Assembly (NCBI GenBank): GCA_016200895.1
Contig: JACQDX010000148.1
Location: 1-64,000 of the forward strand
DNA: 64,000 nt
Source: Burkholderiales bacterium
Lineage (GTDB): Bacteria; Pseudomonadota; Gammaproteobacteria; Burkholderiales; Burkholderiaceae_D
Direction of reading: 5' to 3'
A program made the translations under genes and the position numbers. The notes beneath the pieces are model-generated. The model had not been told where the DNA came from. It saw nothing but the letters and a program-made list of their open reading frames with translations, and made no database searches. This document shows positions 33,649 to 41,078 of this stretch, piece by piece; within the stretch, counting starts at the first letter, position 1, and each line of letters begins with the position of its first letter.

Positions 33649-35709
33649 TCAATTCAGACTAGGCACAACTTGTTCCTGATGCTGCGCGACGAATTGCCTG
33701 ATCATGGTCGCCAGGTCTTCATCATAGAAATGTGAGAAATGATCGCCGTTTTCATCAAAGGACAACACACCCTGCTTCAACCCAGCGACCAGGAAGCGGC
33801 CCACATCGGCATGTGTGACCAGGTCCTTGCCGCCGACATGCACGAGCACAGGATGCGGGATATCGGCAGTCCAGGCATCGTCTCTTTCATTGAACAGGCC
33901 ATTCATCATATTGGCATAGCGGAATAACGATTCCGGCGTGCGAAAAGGTACGCTGGTCATATACAGCAGGAAAGGGTCGGTACTGGTCAGGATGGTAGAA
34001 ATCATCTTGCGGTCTTCACCATCATCTGAAGTTGCATGCGCGCCATAAATGAGGTCACAGTACTTTTGTGCGAAACGGTAGTTGGCTGCAATCTTGGGGA
34101 AGAGTGTGCGTATATTTTTTTCAAAATCAGTAATCTTGATTTCATTCGAAGCAGGTAAAGAGACGCCGCCATTCAGCAATACTGCTGATGAAATGCGTTC
34201 AGGAAAAACCGCCATGCTGCGCAGGCTGACCTGGGCACCGCTGCTCCAGCCTGCGATAGCTGCCTTGGCTATACCAAAATGGTCAAGTATCGCCACCATG
34301 TCTTTCGCATGGGTCAGTGAGTGGCATTTTTCCAGATCAAATTCATGGGTAATGGCTGGTACCCAACGACTTTCCCAAGTGATGACATGAAACTGATCAG
34401 ACAAGCGCTGTGCCAACGGGAACATGAAGTCAGAAGGCATGCCATAGGCATTTGCCAGCACCAGCGCGGGTTTGCTTTTATCGCCCAGGGTCAGCACGCA
34501 TAATTCAGTACCATCCTCAGCCGTGACTTGGCTGCGGTTGAAGGTAGTACCATTCTTTTGCTCGTCCAGTTCCTTGATAAAGGCTGTCAGGTAAGTACCA
34601 TAATCAGCCCAGCTCAGACCAACATGTTTGGGCAGACTGCGCGAGAAGTTCTTGATGGTGCGGTAGTAACCACCATAAAACACCGTACGCTTGTCGAACA
34701 ATTCTTCTATCGCAGTAGCCGGTGTGTCGCGCTCCGGCACGAAATTGATGCTTTTCATGCCAAGTGCAGTATCAATTTTTTCAAGCATGGTCTTGACATT
34801 GAGGTCGCTGGAATTGGTCAGGTGATAGACCTTCTGGTCACCAAAACCAATATTGCTCAGATAAATCATGTCGAACACGCATTGATCCACCGGCACCAGG
34901 TTACCGGCAGCAGCCAGGTCACCGATGAGGCGCAAGGGTGTCTGCAATTTGCTCAGTGTTTCGCGCAAACGGTACATTTCCTGCGTCAGCCCGTAGATAC
35001 CAAAACGCGTGCCACCACTGCGGCGTGATGCCAGCGGCCCCATGATGATGGCGGGACGCAGGATGCGGTAATCCAGCCCGTTGGCATCACAGTATCTGGC
35101 AACTTCATGTTCGCCTTCATTTTTACTGCTCTCGTAAAAATTGTTATAGGTGATGTCGACGGGATGCAGGCTCTCCGGTATTTCACCGGCCACGCGACCA
35201 GAAGTATAAGCAGTGGAAATATGCAGATAATGCTGGCAATGTACGCGCCGCGCCAGATCCATCACATTCTGGGTGCCATTGATATTGTGATGATAGATTT
35301 CTTCCTTGTGGCGGTCTTCAAACTTCAGGCTGGCAGCGCAATGCCAGAATTCGCTGATACCCGCAGCCATGAGTTTTTCCAGATCAGTCTTGCTGATCGC
35401 GCACATGGTCTCGGTCATGTCCCCGAGTATGTATTCCAGCTTGCTGTCGATATCCGCTTTGGGGATGGGTTGATTATAGGCAGAGGCGCATACAGCCAGC
35501 GCATCATACACACGCTGTCTGGCGTGTTCTTGCGATTCACCCCTGACCAGTACATAGATCTTGCCGCTCTGGCGCAGACGCCAGAACAGGAAATTACTGC
35601 CGAGGAAGCCGGTAGCACCGGTGAGCATAATATTTTTTGTCGTATTGCGGTGACGGTTGGTCAGTTCCAGCAAATCGCCATAGCGATAATCAGTGAATTG
35701 GTGTTCCAT
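33649..35709 (-). CDS. Thioester reductase / alpha-beta-hydrolase fusion protein
   Basis: A 686-aa two-domain protein. Residues about 25-375 form an NAD(P)-binding thioester-reductase domain of the kind that ends NRPS lines: NIMLTGATGFLGSNF (loop 31-37), a STAYTSG motif, the catalytic YESSK (192-196) and LRPAIIMG. Residues about 395-680 form an alpha/beta hydrolase with nucleophile Ser489 in GWSSGAQ, Asp629 in HVGGKDL and His657 in NGDHF. It should release a carrier-bound acyl group as aldehyde or alcohol, and the hydrolase could proofread or cut the product. The start at 35709 has AAGGA six bases upstream; the frame opens far earlier without support. The fusion of these two domains is uncommon. 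Confidence 0.87.
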   Translation of the reverse strand: MEHQFTDYRYGDLLELTNRHRNTTKNIMLTGATGFLGSNFLFWRLRQSGKIYVLVRGESQEHARQRVYDALAVCASAYNQPIPKADIDSKLEYILGDMTETMCAISKTDLEKLMAAGISEFWHCAASLKFEDRHKEEIYHHNINGTQNVMDLARRVHCQHYLHISTAYTSGRVAGEIPESLHPVDITYNNFYESSKNEGEHEVARYCDANGLDYRILRPAIIMGPLASRRSGGTRFGIYGLTQEMYRLRETLSKLQTPLRLIGDLAAAGNLVPVDQCVFDMIYLSNIGFGDQKVYHLTNSSDLNVKTMLEKIDTALGMKSINFVPERDTPATAIEELFDKRTVFYGGYYRTIKNFSRSLPKHVGLSWADYGTYLTAFIKELDEQKNGTTFNRSQVTAEDGTELCVLTLGDKSKPALVLANAYGMPSDFMFPLAQRLSDQFHVITWESRWVPAITHEFDLEKCHSLTHAKDMVAILDHFGIAKAAIAGWSSGAQVSLRSMAVFPERISSAVLLNGGVSLPASNEIKITDFEKNIRTLFPKIAANYRFAQKYCDLIYGAHATSDDGEDRKMISTILTSTDPFLLYMTSVPFRTPESLFRYANMMNGLFNERDDAWTADIPHPVLVHVGGKDLVTHADVGRFLVAGLKQGVLSFDENGDHFSHFYDEDLATMIRQFVAQHQEQVVPSLN

Positions 35710-35717
35710 GGTTTGTC

Positions 35718-35750
35718 CTTGTATTTGTCTTGTATTTGCTTTGTATTTGT
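35718..35750 (-). repeat. Three 11-base tandem repeats in the leader of the reductase gene
   Basis: Units of CTTGTATTTGT/C (35718-35728, 35729-35739, 35740-35750, one mismatch in the last) lie directly upstream of the AAGGA ribosome-binding site. Copy-number change would alter the spacing between the carrier gene and the reductase start and possibly its translation. Confidence 0.85.
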
Positions 35751-35780
35751 TTTCTACATGCGCAACGGAACGGGAATGTC

Positions 35781-36026
35781 TTATTCCATGTAATGCAGTT
35801 GCACCCTGTCCAGGGTCCTGACTTTGTCGAGCACGGTGTCGTCTACCACGACTTCCCTGCCACTGATTTCTTCTATGAGGAGTACATATTCCACAAAGCT
35901 CAGGGAATCGACTACATCGTTTTCTATCAGATCGAGGTCGAAGGGAATATCGGACAGATATTTTTTCTTCGACAGCAGCCATTGTTTAACTTCATTGATC
36001 TTGTCAAGACTGATAAGCTGGTTCAA
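35781..36026 (-). CDS. Acyl/peptidyl carrier protein
   Basis: An 81-aa carrier protein with the phosphopantetheine site DSLSFVEYV (Ser41). It carries the activated substrate as a thioester for the oxygenase and reductase. It begins with TTG at 36026, with GGAG seven bases upstream inside the AurF gene, so the two overlap by 23 bases and are coupled. The sequence is acidic and helical, as expected (four-helix bundle; VVVDDTVLDKVRTLDRV as helix III/IV). Confidence 0.9.
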   Translation of the reverse strand: MNQLISLDKINEVKQWLLSKKKYLSDIPFDLDLIENDVVDSLSFVEYVLLIEEISGREVVVDDTVLDKVRTLDRVQLHYME

Positions 36027-36900
36027 AACTTGTCTCCTGTTTTAATAAATGGGTGTCGCCTAGCAGGGCCAGTACTTTTTTCAGCAACTCACGTGCGTGA
36101 AAATCTTGCCGCGCCGGGTCATTGAGCAAGGCACTGCGGATCGCCATGCCACTGGCAAAACCGGCATCACGGTACATCGCCGGGTTGTAGAGGGATTCGA
36201 TGGTGACCTGCACATATTTGCACAAGTGTTGTGAGACTTTTTCCAGTACTTCTGGTGCATAGTCATTGCTGATGCCATCAGCCAGCCGGGCCAGCAAGGC
36301 ACGGCCAAAAGTGATGTGACGCGACTCATCATTGCGGTGCGCCTCATTGATCTCGCGTATGAAGGGATGCACTCTGTCATCAAGTGCAATCTTCAGGTTG
36401 TAGTAATGACCGACTTCTTCAAAAATGAAAATCTGCGCAAAGCGGACCAGTACCGTCAGCCTGGGATCAAGCTTCAGCTCGGTCAGTTGTATTTTCTTGT
36501 TTCCATAAATTTTGCCAGCATAGTTTTCACAGAACTTGGCGAAGTACCACATGTGCTGGTTTTCTTCGTCAATGAAGTGATGCAGGTAATCATTGGCTTC
36601 TTTCAGCATGGGCGTGTGCAAGAGTTCCGCCACACCTGCAATCAACTCTTGCTCACCTGTCACATTCAGGCTGAAGAGATTGATGCATTCCCATTTGCTG
36701 AGCAGTTTGCGTTGTGCCTCGCTGGCCTGCTCGTAATACGGCGTGCCATGAATGGTCAGCAATTCTGGACTCACCCACCAGTCTGCCTCGCTGATATCAT
36801 CCACCCAGTCAAAGCGAGTGAAGCTGAAGACATGCCTGTCACGTGACAATTGCACCAGCCTGGCGAGCCGGTCGGTGTACCTACTTTGCGTGCTGCTCAT
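36004..36900 (-). CDS. AurF-family diiron N-oxygenase
   Basis: A 298-aa protein of the p-aminobenzoate N-oxygenase (AurF) family, which uses a diiron site and oxygen to oxidise amines to hydroxylamines, nitroso or nitro groups. Iron ligands are visible as Glu113-x2-His116 (IDEENQHMWYFAKF), Glu161/162 with His165 (FIFEEVGHYYN), and Glu192-x2-His195 (HRNDESRHITFGR). First gene of the operon with the carrier, reductase/hydrolase and adenylation genes, which indicates it oxidises an activated amino acid. A perfect FNR-type box lies 16 bases before the ATG. Confidence 0.9.
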   Translation of the reverse strand: MSSTQSRYTDRLARLVQLSRDRHVFSFTRFDWVDDISEADWWVSPELLTIHGTPYYEQASEAQRKLLSKWECINLFSLNVTGEQELIAGVAELLHTPMLKEANDYLHHFIDEENQHMWYFAKFCENYAGKIYGNKKIQLTELKLDPRLTVLVRFAQIFIFEEVGHYYNLKIALDDRVHPFIREINEAHRNDESRHITFGRALLARLADGISNDYAPEVLEKVSQHLCKYVQVTIESLYNPAMYRDAGFASGMAIRSALLNDPARQDFHARELLKKVLALLGDTHLLKQETSFEPAYQS

Positions 36901-36915
36901 CTTTCTTTGTCTCCA

Positions 36916-36929
36916 TTGATGCAGATCAA
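36916..36929. promoter_or_regulatory. Perfect FNR/ANR box before the AurF-type operon
   Basis: TTGATGCAGATCAA matches the FNR consensus TTGAT-N4-ATCAA at all ten positions. It ends two bases from the GGAG ribosome-binding site (36911-36914) of the oxygenase gene. This is too close to the start codon for class II activation, so it is more likely a repression site used when oxygen is low, but an unseen promoter downstream cannot be excluded. Confidence 0.65.
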
Positions 36930-37237
36930 TACATTAAAATTTAGTCTAGCTATTTTTAGATGTCGCTTTAACTACATTAATAAAAGTCCAACATCAGCGT
37001 CTATCAATTCGATAGAATTTTTCATCTAAGTTCCTGGCACAAAATTTGATTTACAGAAACTTTGTCGGCATACAAAAATCGTGAGAAAACACCCGGTGTG
37101 AGACGTGACAGCCTCATGCCACTGGGCTTGCAGGGGGGTATTTTTGTATGCAGGAGCCGATCTCTGCTGCGAGCAGACCAGTGAGCAAGTAGTGGTAAAA
37201 AAAGCACAATCGGTCTATTTTCCAAAATTGCAAAGCC

Positions 37238-37255
37238 ATTCCGCATTATGGAAAT
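37238..37255. promoter_or_regulatory. IclR-like palindrome
   Basis: ATTCCGCATTATGGAAAT has the TTCC-N7-GGAA form used by many IclR-family regulators. No IclR gene is in the window, so the assignment is tentative. A second perfect palindrome follows at 37268. Confidence 0.35.
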
Positions 37256-37267
37256 TTTCTTTAAATT

Positions 37268-37284
37268 AATGCTTTTAAAGCATT
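37268..37284. promoter_or_regulatory. Perfect 17-base palindrome upstream of the ECF sigma gene
   Basis: AATGCTTTTAAAGCATT has eight-base arms around a central T. Its symmetry suggests a dimeric repressor site near the promoter of the sigma-factor transcript. No -10/-35 could be assigned with confidence. Confidence 0.4.
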
Positions 37285-37334
37285 ATTCTTTAAGAGTGCG
37301 CTAAAATCAGCCATCACCATTTCTGGTACGGAAA

Positions 37335-37427
37335 ATGCAGAATTTATCGATTCTTCAGGTTCATTTACCTGAGTCACGCCAGCATTCAGGCAATCAAGAA
37401 GGCTTCATACCGCAATTCGCCGCATGA
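37335..37427 (+). CDS. Possible 30-codon leader peptide overlapping the sigma-factor start
   Basis: ATG 37335 opens a 30-codon frame ending at TGA 37425-37427, which overlaps the sigma start as ATGA. The sigma gene itself has no visible ribosome-binding site, so translation of this leader could be what delivers ribosomes to it. The leader's own site (GGA close to the ATG) is weak, and the peptide matches nothing I know. Confidence 0.3.
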   Translation: MQNLSILQVHLPESRQHSGNQEGFIPQFAA

Positions 37428-38692
37428 TGATTTCAGTCAGCGATAACACCCGCCAATTAATTGAGCGTATTTACCAGCAAGAGTCACGTCGGGTCTTTGC
37501 GACCCTGGTGCATTTGCTGGGGGATTTTGATCTGGCCGAAGAAGCTTTGCATGAAGCCTTCAAGGCAGCACTAGAACAATGGCCGGACAAAGGCGTGCCA
37601 GAATATCCGCATACCTGGCTGGTATCGGCAGGACGTTACAAGGCCATTGACAGCATACGCAGGCAAAAACGCTTTGACCCGCTGGATCAGCACACAGAAA
37701 CCGTAGAGGCGCTGATAGATGAGAGTGCGCAGCCTGGTGAAGCTGCACTTGAATCAGCAGCCATGGAAGACGACAGGCTACGCCTGATCTTCACTTGCTG
37801 CCATCCCGCTCTGGCAGCCGATGCCCAGGTTGCCCTGACGCTGCGCGAAGTCTGTGGTTTGACCACGGAAGAAATCGCCCACGCCTTTCTGACCCCGGCC
37901 CCTACTCTGGCGCAGCGCATAGTGCGTGCCAAGGCAAAAATACGTGATGCCAAAATCCCTTATCAAGTACCTGAGAAAGAAGAACTGCCAGCGCGCTTGC
38001 ACAGCGTGCTGAGGGTGATTTATCTGGTCTTTAATGAAGGCTATTCCAGTTCAGCAGGTGACTCAGTTTTGCGTCTGGACCTGGCAACAGAAGCCGTACG
38101 GCTGACACGCCTGCTACAAGAATTATTACCTGAGCCCGAAGTCAGTGGCTTGCTGGCCTTGATGCTATTACATGAATCACGCCGGCCTGCCCGTACTGAT
38201 AACAAGGGTGAATTGATCGCACTGGAGCAGCAAGACCGGCAATTATGGGATCATGCGCTCATAGCCGAAGGCTGTACTCTGGTGGAACAGGCTTTGCGCT
38301 CTGGCCGCTTTGGTGCTTATACATTGCAGGCGGCGATATCTGCTGTCCATGCAGAGGCAGTTACTTATGCAGAGACTGATTGGCCGCAGATCGTTGGCTT
38401 GTATGATGCCTTGCTGCGGTTTGAAGCCAGCCCCGTCATTGAACTGAACCGCGCCATCGCCATTGCCATGTGCGCGGGTGGATTAAGGAGAGGCTTGCAA
38501 CTGGTAGCGACCCTGCTGGAAAAACAGGAAATGCAAAACTACCATTTGGCCCATGCAGCCAGGGCTGACCTGTGTCGCCGCAATGGTGACCTGGCACAGG
38601 CAAAGCTATCCTATGAACAGGCACTGAAGCTCTGTAAACAGGAGCCAGAAAAACGCTTTATTGAGCGCCGCTTGCAGGCATTAATAAATTAG
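37424..38692 (+). CDS. ECF sigma factor of the ECF42 group (with DUF6596 C-terminal extension)
   Basis: A 422-aa sigma factor. Regions sigma2 (RRVFATLVHLLGDFDLAEEALHEAFKAALEQWP) and sigma4 (ALTLREVCGLTTEEIAHAF) are followed by a large C-terminal helical extension with RVIYLVFNEGYSSS and DRQLWDHALIAEG, which defines the ECF42/DUF6596 group. Members lack a classical anti-sigma and use the extension for activity. They are typically linked to YciI/DGPF proteins, as here (39624). The start ATGATG at 37424 has no ribosome-binding site. A matching promoter appears at 39083. Confidence 0.92.
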   Translation: MMISVSDNTRQLIERIYQQESRRVFATLVHLLGDFDLAEEALHEAFKAALEQWPDKGVPEYPHTWLVSAGRYKAIDSIRRQKRFDPLDQHTETVEALIDESAQPGEAALESAAMEDDRLRLIFTCCHPALAADAQVALTLREVCGLTTEEIAHAFLTPAPTLAQRIVRAKAKIRDAKIPYQVPEKEELPARLHSVLRVIYLVFNEGYSSSAGDSVLRLDLATEAVRLTRLLQELLPEPEVSGLLALMLLHESRRPARTDNKGELIALEQQDRQLWDHALIAEGCTLVEQALRSGRFGAYTLQAAISAVHAEAVTYAETDWPQIVGLYDALLRFEASPVIELNRAIAIAMCAGGLRRGLQLVATLLEKQEMQNYHLAHAARADLCRRNGDLAQAKLSYEQALKLCKQEPEKRFIERRLQALIN

Positions 38693-38759
38693 AGCATCCC
38701 TCTGACATTCGTCAGCTTTACAAAAAATAGAAGAAGTCCGCCCTACCCTCAGGAGATAT

Positions 38760-39026
38760 ATGGGATTTGTCGGTTACAAGGGTGACGGCGTGTTCAGCAA
38801 AATCGAATTTGCTACCAGCGCCACCAAATTCGCTATTCCAGTCTTTTTCGTCCAGGGCGCAGAAGATTTGCTGACCATGCCTGAGATTACCAGACATGTG
38901 GATGGCATTACTGCATCGCAAAAAGAATATATCGTAGTGCCACGCGCCGGGCATGATCCAAATTTGCCGTTTATTGAGGCACAATTAAAACTGCTCAATG
39001 AGCGTGTGCGAGCCTTGAGTAATTAA
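38760..39026 (+). pseudogene. C-terminal piece of an alpha/beta hydrolase
   Basis: An 88-codon frame encodes only the last part of an alpha/beta hydrolase: a YKGDGVFSKIEF lid end, then VFFVQGAEDLLTMPEITRHV (acidic residue) and YIVVPRAGHDPNLPF (catalytic His). The nucleophile half is absent and there is a stop codon upstream in frame (38703). AGGAG stands five bases before the ATG, so it may still be translated. It is read as a truncated remnant in the sigma-factor neighbourhood. Confidence 0.7.
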
Positions 39027-39082
39027 TGCTCATTGGCAATTTTTGTGCATCAAAAAATATTTTTGGCTTAATGTCGATTTAG

Positions 39083-39109
39083 TGTCGATTTACCGCCCAG
39101 CCATTCGAC
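39083..39109 (+). promoter_or_regulatory. Predicted ECF42 promoter for the PhnB/YciI/VOC operon
   Basis: TGTCGA (39083-39088) and CGAC (39106-39109) are separated by 17 bases and match the -35 TGTCGA / -10 CGA(C) pattern described for ECF42 sigma factors. A second TGTCGA (39072-39077) precedes it at 11 bases as a direct repeat (TGTCGATTTA twice). It lies 59 bases before the first operon gene. Confidence 0.7.
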
Positions 39110-39167
39110 TATCAGATGTGGAGATACTTCACACGATAATCCAACCAATTGATAAAAGGAAATGACC

Positions 39168-39590
39168 ATGCCACATCCTATCGCTTACCTGTCCTTCAAT
39201 GGCAACTGCAAGGAAGCCATGTACCATTACGAGCAAGTCCTGGGCGGCAAAATCACCGTCATGATGAGCGGGGCCGATTCCCCCATGGCAGCCATGATAC
39301 CGCCAGAATCGGCCAATAACATCTTGCATGCACGTCTGGAATTGCCAGATGGTGGCTTGCTGTTCGCAGGCGACTGTCCGCAACAAATGCCCTATGAAGG
39401 CATCAAGGGTGTATCTTTTGCTCTGAATTATGATACGACAGAAGAAGCCAGCAAGGTCTTCAACGCGCTTGCAAAAGACGGCCAGGTCACCATGCCGGTA
39501 CAGCCTGCATTCTGGGCCAAGTCCTGGGGTATGCTGGTCGATAAATATGGCACGCCATGGATCATCAACGGCGAACCACTGCCACTGTAA
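39168..39590 (+). CDS. PhnB-like VOC (glyoxalase-fold) protein
   Basis: A 140-aa protein of the PhnB/DUF1801-neighbour type: IAYLSFNGNCKEAMYHYEQVLGGKI at the start, then the typical Met-rich turn MMSGADSPMAAMIPPE and the end FWAKSWGMLVDKYGTPWIIN. VOC proteins bind metals and small molecules, but PhnB-like members have no proven reaction. AAGGA lies seven bases before ATG 39168, which is preferred to the ATG at 39162. First gene behind the predicted ECF42 promoter. Confidence 0.9.
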   Translation: MPHPIAYLSFNGNCKEAMYHYEQVLGGKITVMMSGADSPMAAMIPPESANNILHARLELPDGGLLFAGDCPQQMPYEGIKGVSFALNYDTTEEASKVFNALAKDGQVTMPVQPAFWAKSWGMLVDKYGTPWIINGEPLPL

Positions 39591-39623
39591 TCCGACCAAC
39601 GCTATCCCCTTGCTGGAGTCCTT

Positions 39624-39986
39624 ATGAAATACCTATGCCTGGTGTATCTCGACAATGAACACTGGAATGCCTGCCCGGATGAAAAATGCGCCACGTATGC
39701 CCAGGGCTTGCTGGACAGCGGCCATATGCTGGCAGCAGAACCCCTGCATCCGGTACACACTGCTACGACCGTCAGAGTAAGGAACGGGCAATTGTCAGTC
39801 ACCGATGGCCCATTTGCCGAAACCAAGGAAATGCTGGCCGGTTTTTATCTTATCGATGCCAGGGATTTGAATGAAGCCATACAACTGGCCTCCAAAATCC
39901 CGCCAGCCCAGCATGGCAGCATAGAAGTACGCCCAGTGCGTGCACTCGACCTGCCAGCTATGGCTGCAACAGCGACAGCAAATTAA
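39624..39986 (+). CDS. YciI-family (DGPF/YCII) protein
   Basis: A 120-aa protein with the MKYLCLVYLDN start and the GQLSVTDGPFAETKEMLAGFYLIDARDLNEAIQLASKIP block (DGPF motif) that defines the family. Such proteins are the standard companions of ECF42 sigma factors and may be their regulators or first targets. The fold is ferredoxin-like. GGAG precedes the start. Confidence 0.93.
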   Translation: MKYLCLVYLDNEHWNACPDEKCATYAQGLLDSGHMLAAEPLHPVHTATTVRVRNGQLSVTDGPFAETKEMLAGFYLIDARDLNEAIQLASKIPPAQHGSIEVRPVRALDLPAMAATATAN

Positions 39987-39997
39987 AGGAGAACGGA

Positions 39998-40411
39998 ATG
40001 CATAAGCAAATCTTTGTCAACCTGCCTGTCAAAGACCTCGCACGCGCCAAGGAATTCTGGAGCAGCCTGGGTTATAGCTTTGATCCTAAATTCGCCAGTG
40101 ACAACGCCGCTTGTATCATATTTGGCGAAAACATCCTGGTCATGCTGCTGGTAGAAGAACTCTTTGCCAGCTTCGCCCACAAACCCGTCTGTGATGCGCA
40201 CGAGCGGGTAGAGGTTTTGCATGCTCTCTCTTGCGATAGCCGTGAGCATGTCGATACCCTCATCGCAAAATCCAGGGCTGCCGGTGCCACCATACCTGAC
40301 GAAGCAGAAGATCATGGCTTCATGTATGCGCAGGGTTTCTATGATCTTGATGGCCACGGCTGGAATTGCTGCGCATGGGCAACTGAAGCTGAATGCACGC
40401 AAACAGCATGA
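39998..40411 (+). CDS. VOC-family (glyoxalase/bleomycin-resistance fold) protein, copy 1
   Basis: A 137-aa VOC protein beginning MHKQIFVNLPVKDLARAKEF and ending near DLDGHGWNCC, with the typical acidic/His metal-site candidates. It is close to the next gene over its whole length, so the two come from a tandem duplication. AAAGGAG precedes the start. Twelve bases after the YciI gene, part of the same operon. The substrate is unknown. Its C-terminus is Cys-rich compared with copy 2 (GHGWNCCAWATEAEC). Confidence 0.92.
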   Translation: MHKQIFVNLPVKDLARAKEFWSSLGYSFDPKFASDNAACIIFGENILVMLLVEELFASFAHKPVCDAHERVEVLHALSCDSREHVDTLIAKSRAAGATIPDEAEDHGFMYAQGFYDLDGHGWNCCAWATEAECTQTA

Positions 40412-40464
40412 AAGCATGACTTGCTGAACCTGCCGATACTGAAACAAAATTAAAGGAAGATAAA

Positions 40465-40869
40465 ATGCATAAGCAAATTTTTGTAAATCTGTCTGTCAAA
40501 GACCTGCCCCGTTCAAAAGAATTCTGGAGCAGCCTGGGTTATAGTTTTGAACCAAAGTTCACGAATGATCAGGGTGCCTGCATGATAATGGGTGAGAACC
40601 TGTTCGTCATGTTGCTGGTCGAAGAATTCTTTGCTGGCTTTACCAACAAACCCATCAGCGATGCGCGTGAACGCACTGAAGTGTTGAACTGCCTGTCTTG
40701 CGACAGCCGCGAGCACGTCGATAGCCTGGTCGCCAAGGCAAAGGCAGCCGGTGCCACTGTACCTAAAGAGCCAGTGGATCATGGTTTCATGTATGGACAT
40801 GGCTTCCATGATATCGATGGTCATGGCTGGGAACTGGCGTACATGGTAGCTGAAGGCGAGTGTAAATAA
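40465..40869 (+). CDS. VOC-family protein, copy 2
   Basis: A 134-aa paralogue of the gene before it (shared MHKQIFVNL, KEFWSSLGYSF, NCLSCDSREHVDSLV/ALSCDSREHVDTLI and DHGFMY blocks). The two differ mainly at the end, with DIDGHGWELAYMVAEGECK here. The start has AAAGGA before it. Last gene of the operon, closed by the terminator at 40899. Confidence 0.92.
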   Translation: MHKQIFVNLSVKDLPRSKEFWSSLGYSFEPKFTNDQGACMIMGENLFVMLLVEEFFAGFTNKPISDARERTEVLNCLSCDSREHVDSLVAKAKAAGATVPKEPVDHGFMYGHGFHDIDGHGWELAYMVAEGECK

Positions 40870-40898
40870 ATCTGTCTAAACTGAACTGGACTGCCAAG

Positions 40899-40941
40899 CC
40901 GCCTGCTTAAGTTGCTTAAGTTGCCTAAGAGGCGGTTTTTT
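40899..40941 (+). terminator. Terminator of the ECF42-regulated operon
   Basis: CCGCCT (40899-40904) and AGGCGG (40930-40935) enclose a partly repeated loop (TTGCTTAAG, TTGCCTAAG) and are followed by TTTTTT. Confidence 0.85.
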
Positions 40942-41078
40942 ATGGGCCTTCGCTTTCGCTTCCATACTATTCATCACGGCAGACTCTAGCTTGGTCACAC
41001 TGTCTGCCACTTCTCCTGGCTGAAGCGGCATACTGGGATATCCCTATCTAAAACTCTTCATGTCCCAGGAAATATGAA

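Larger units (their letters stand above)
36901..37423. other. Long AT-rich control region between the biosynthetic operon and the sigma gene
   Basis: Divergent upstream region of about 520 bases without a credible gene apart from a possible 30-codon leader at 37335. It contains the FNR box (36916-36929), the palindrome CTATC-N5-GATAG (37001-37015), an IclR-like palindrome (37238-37255) and AATGCTTTTAAAGCATT (37268-37284). Several regulators probably act here. Confidence 0.55.
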
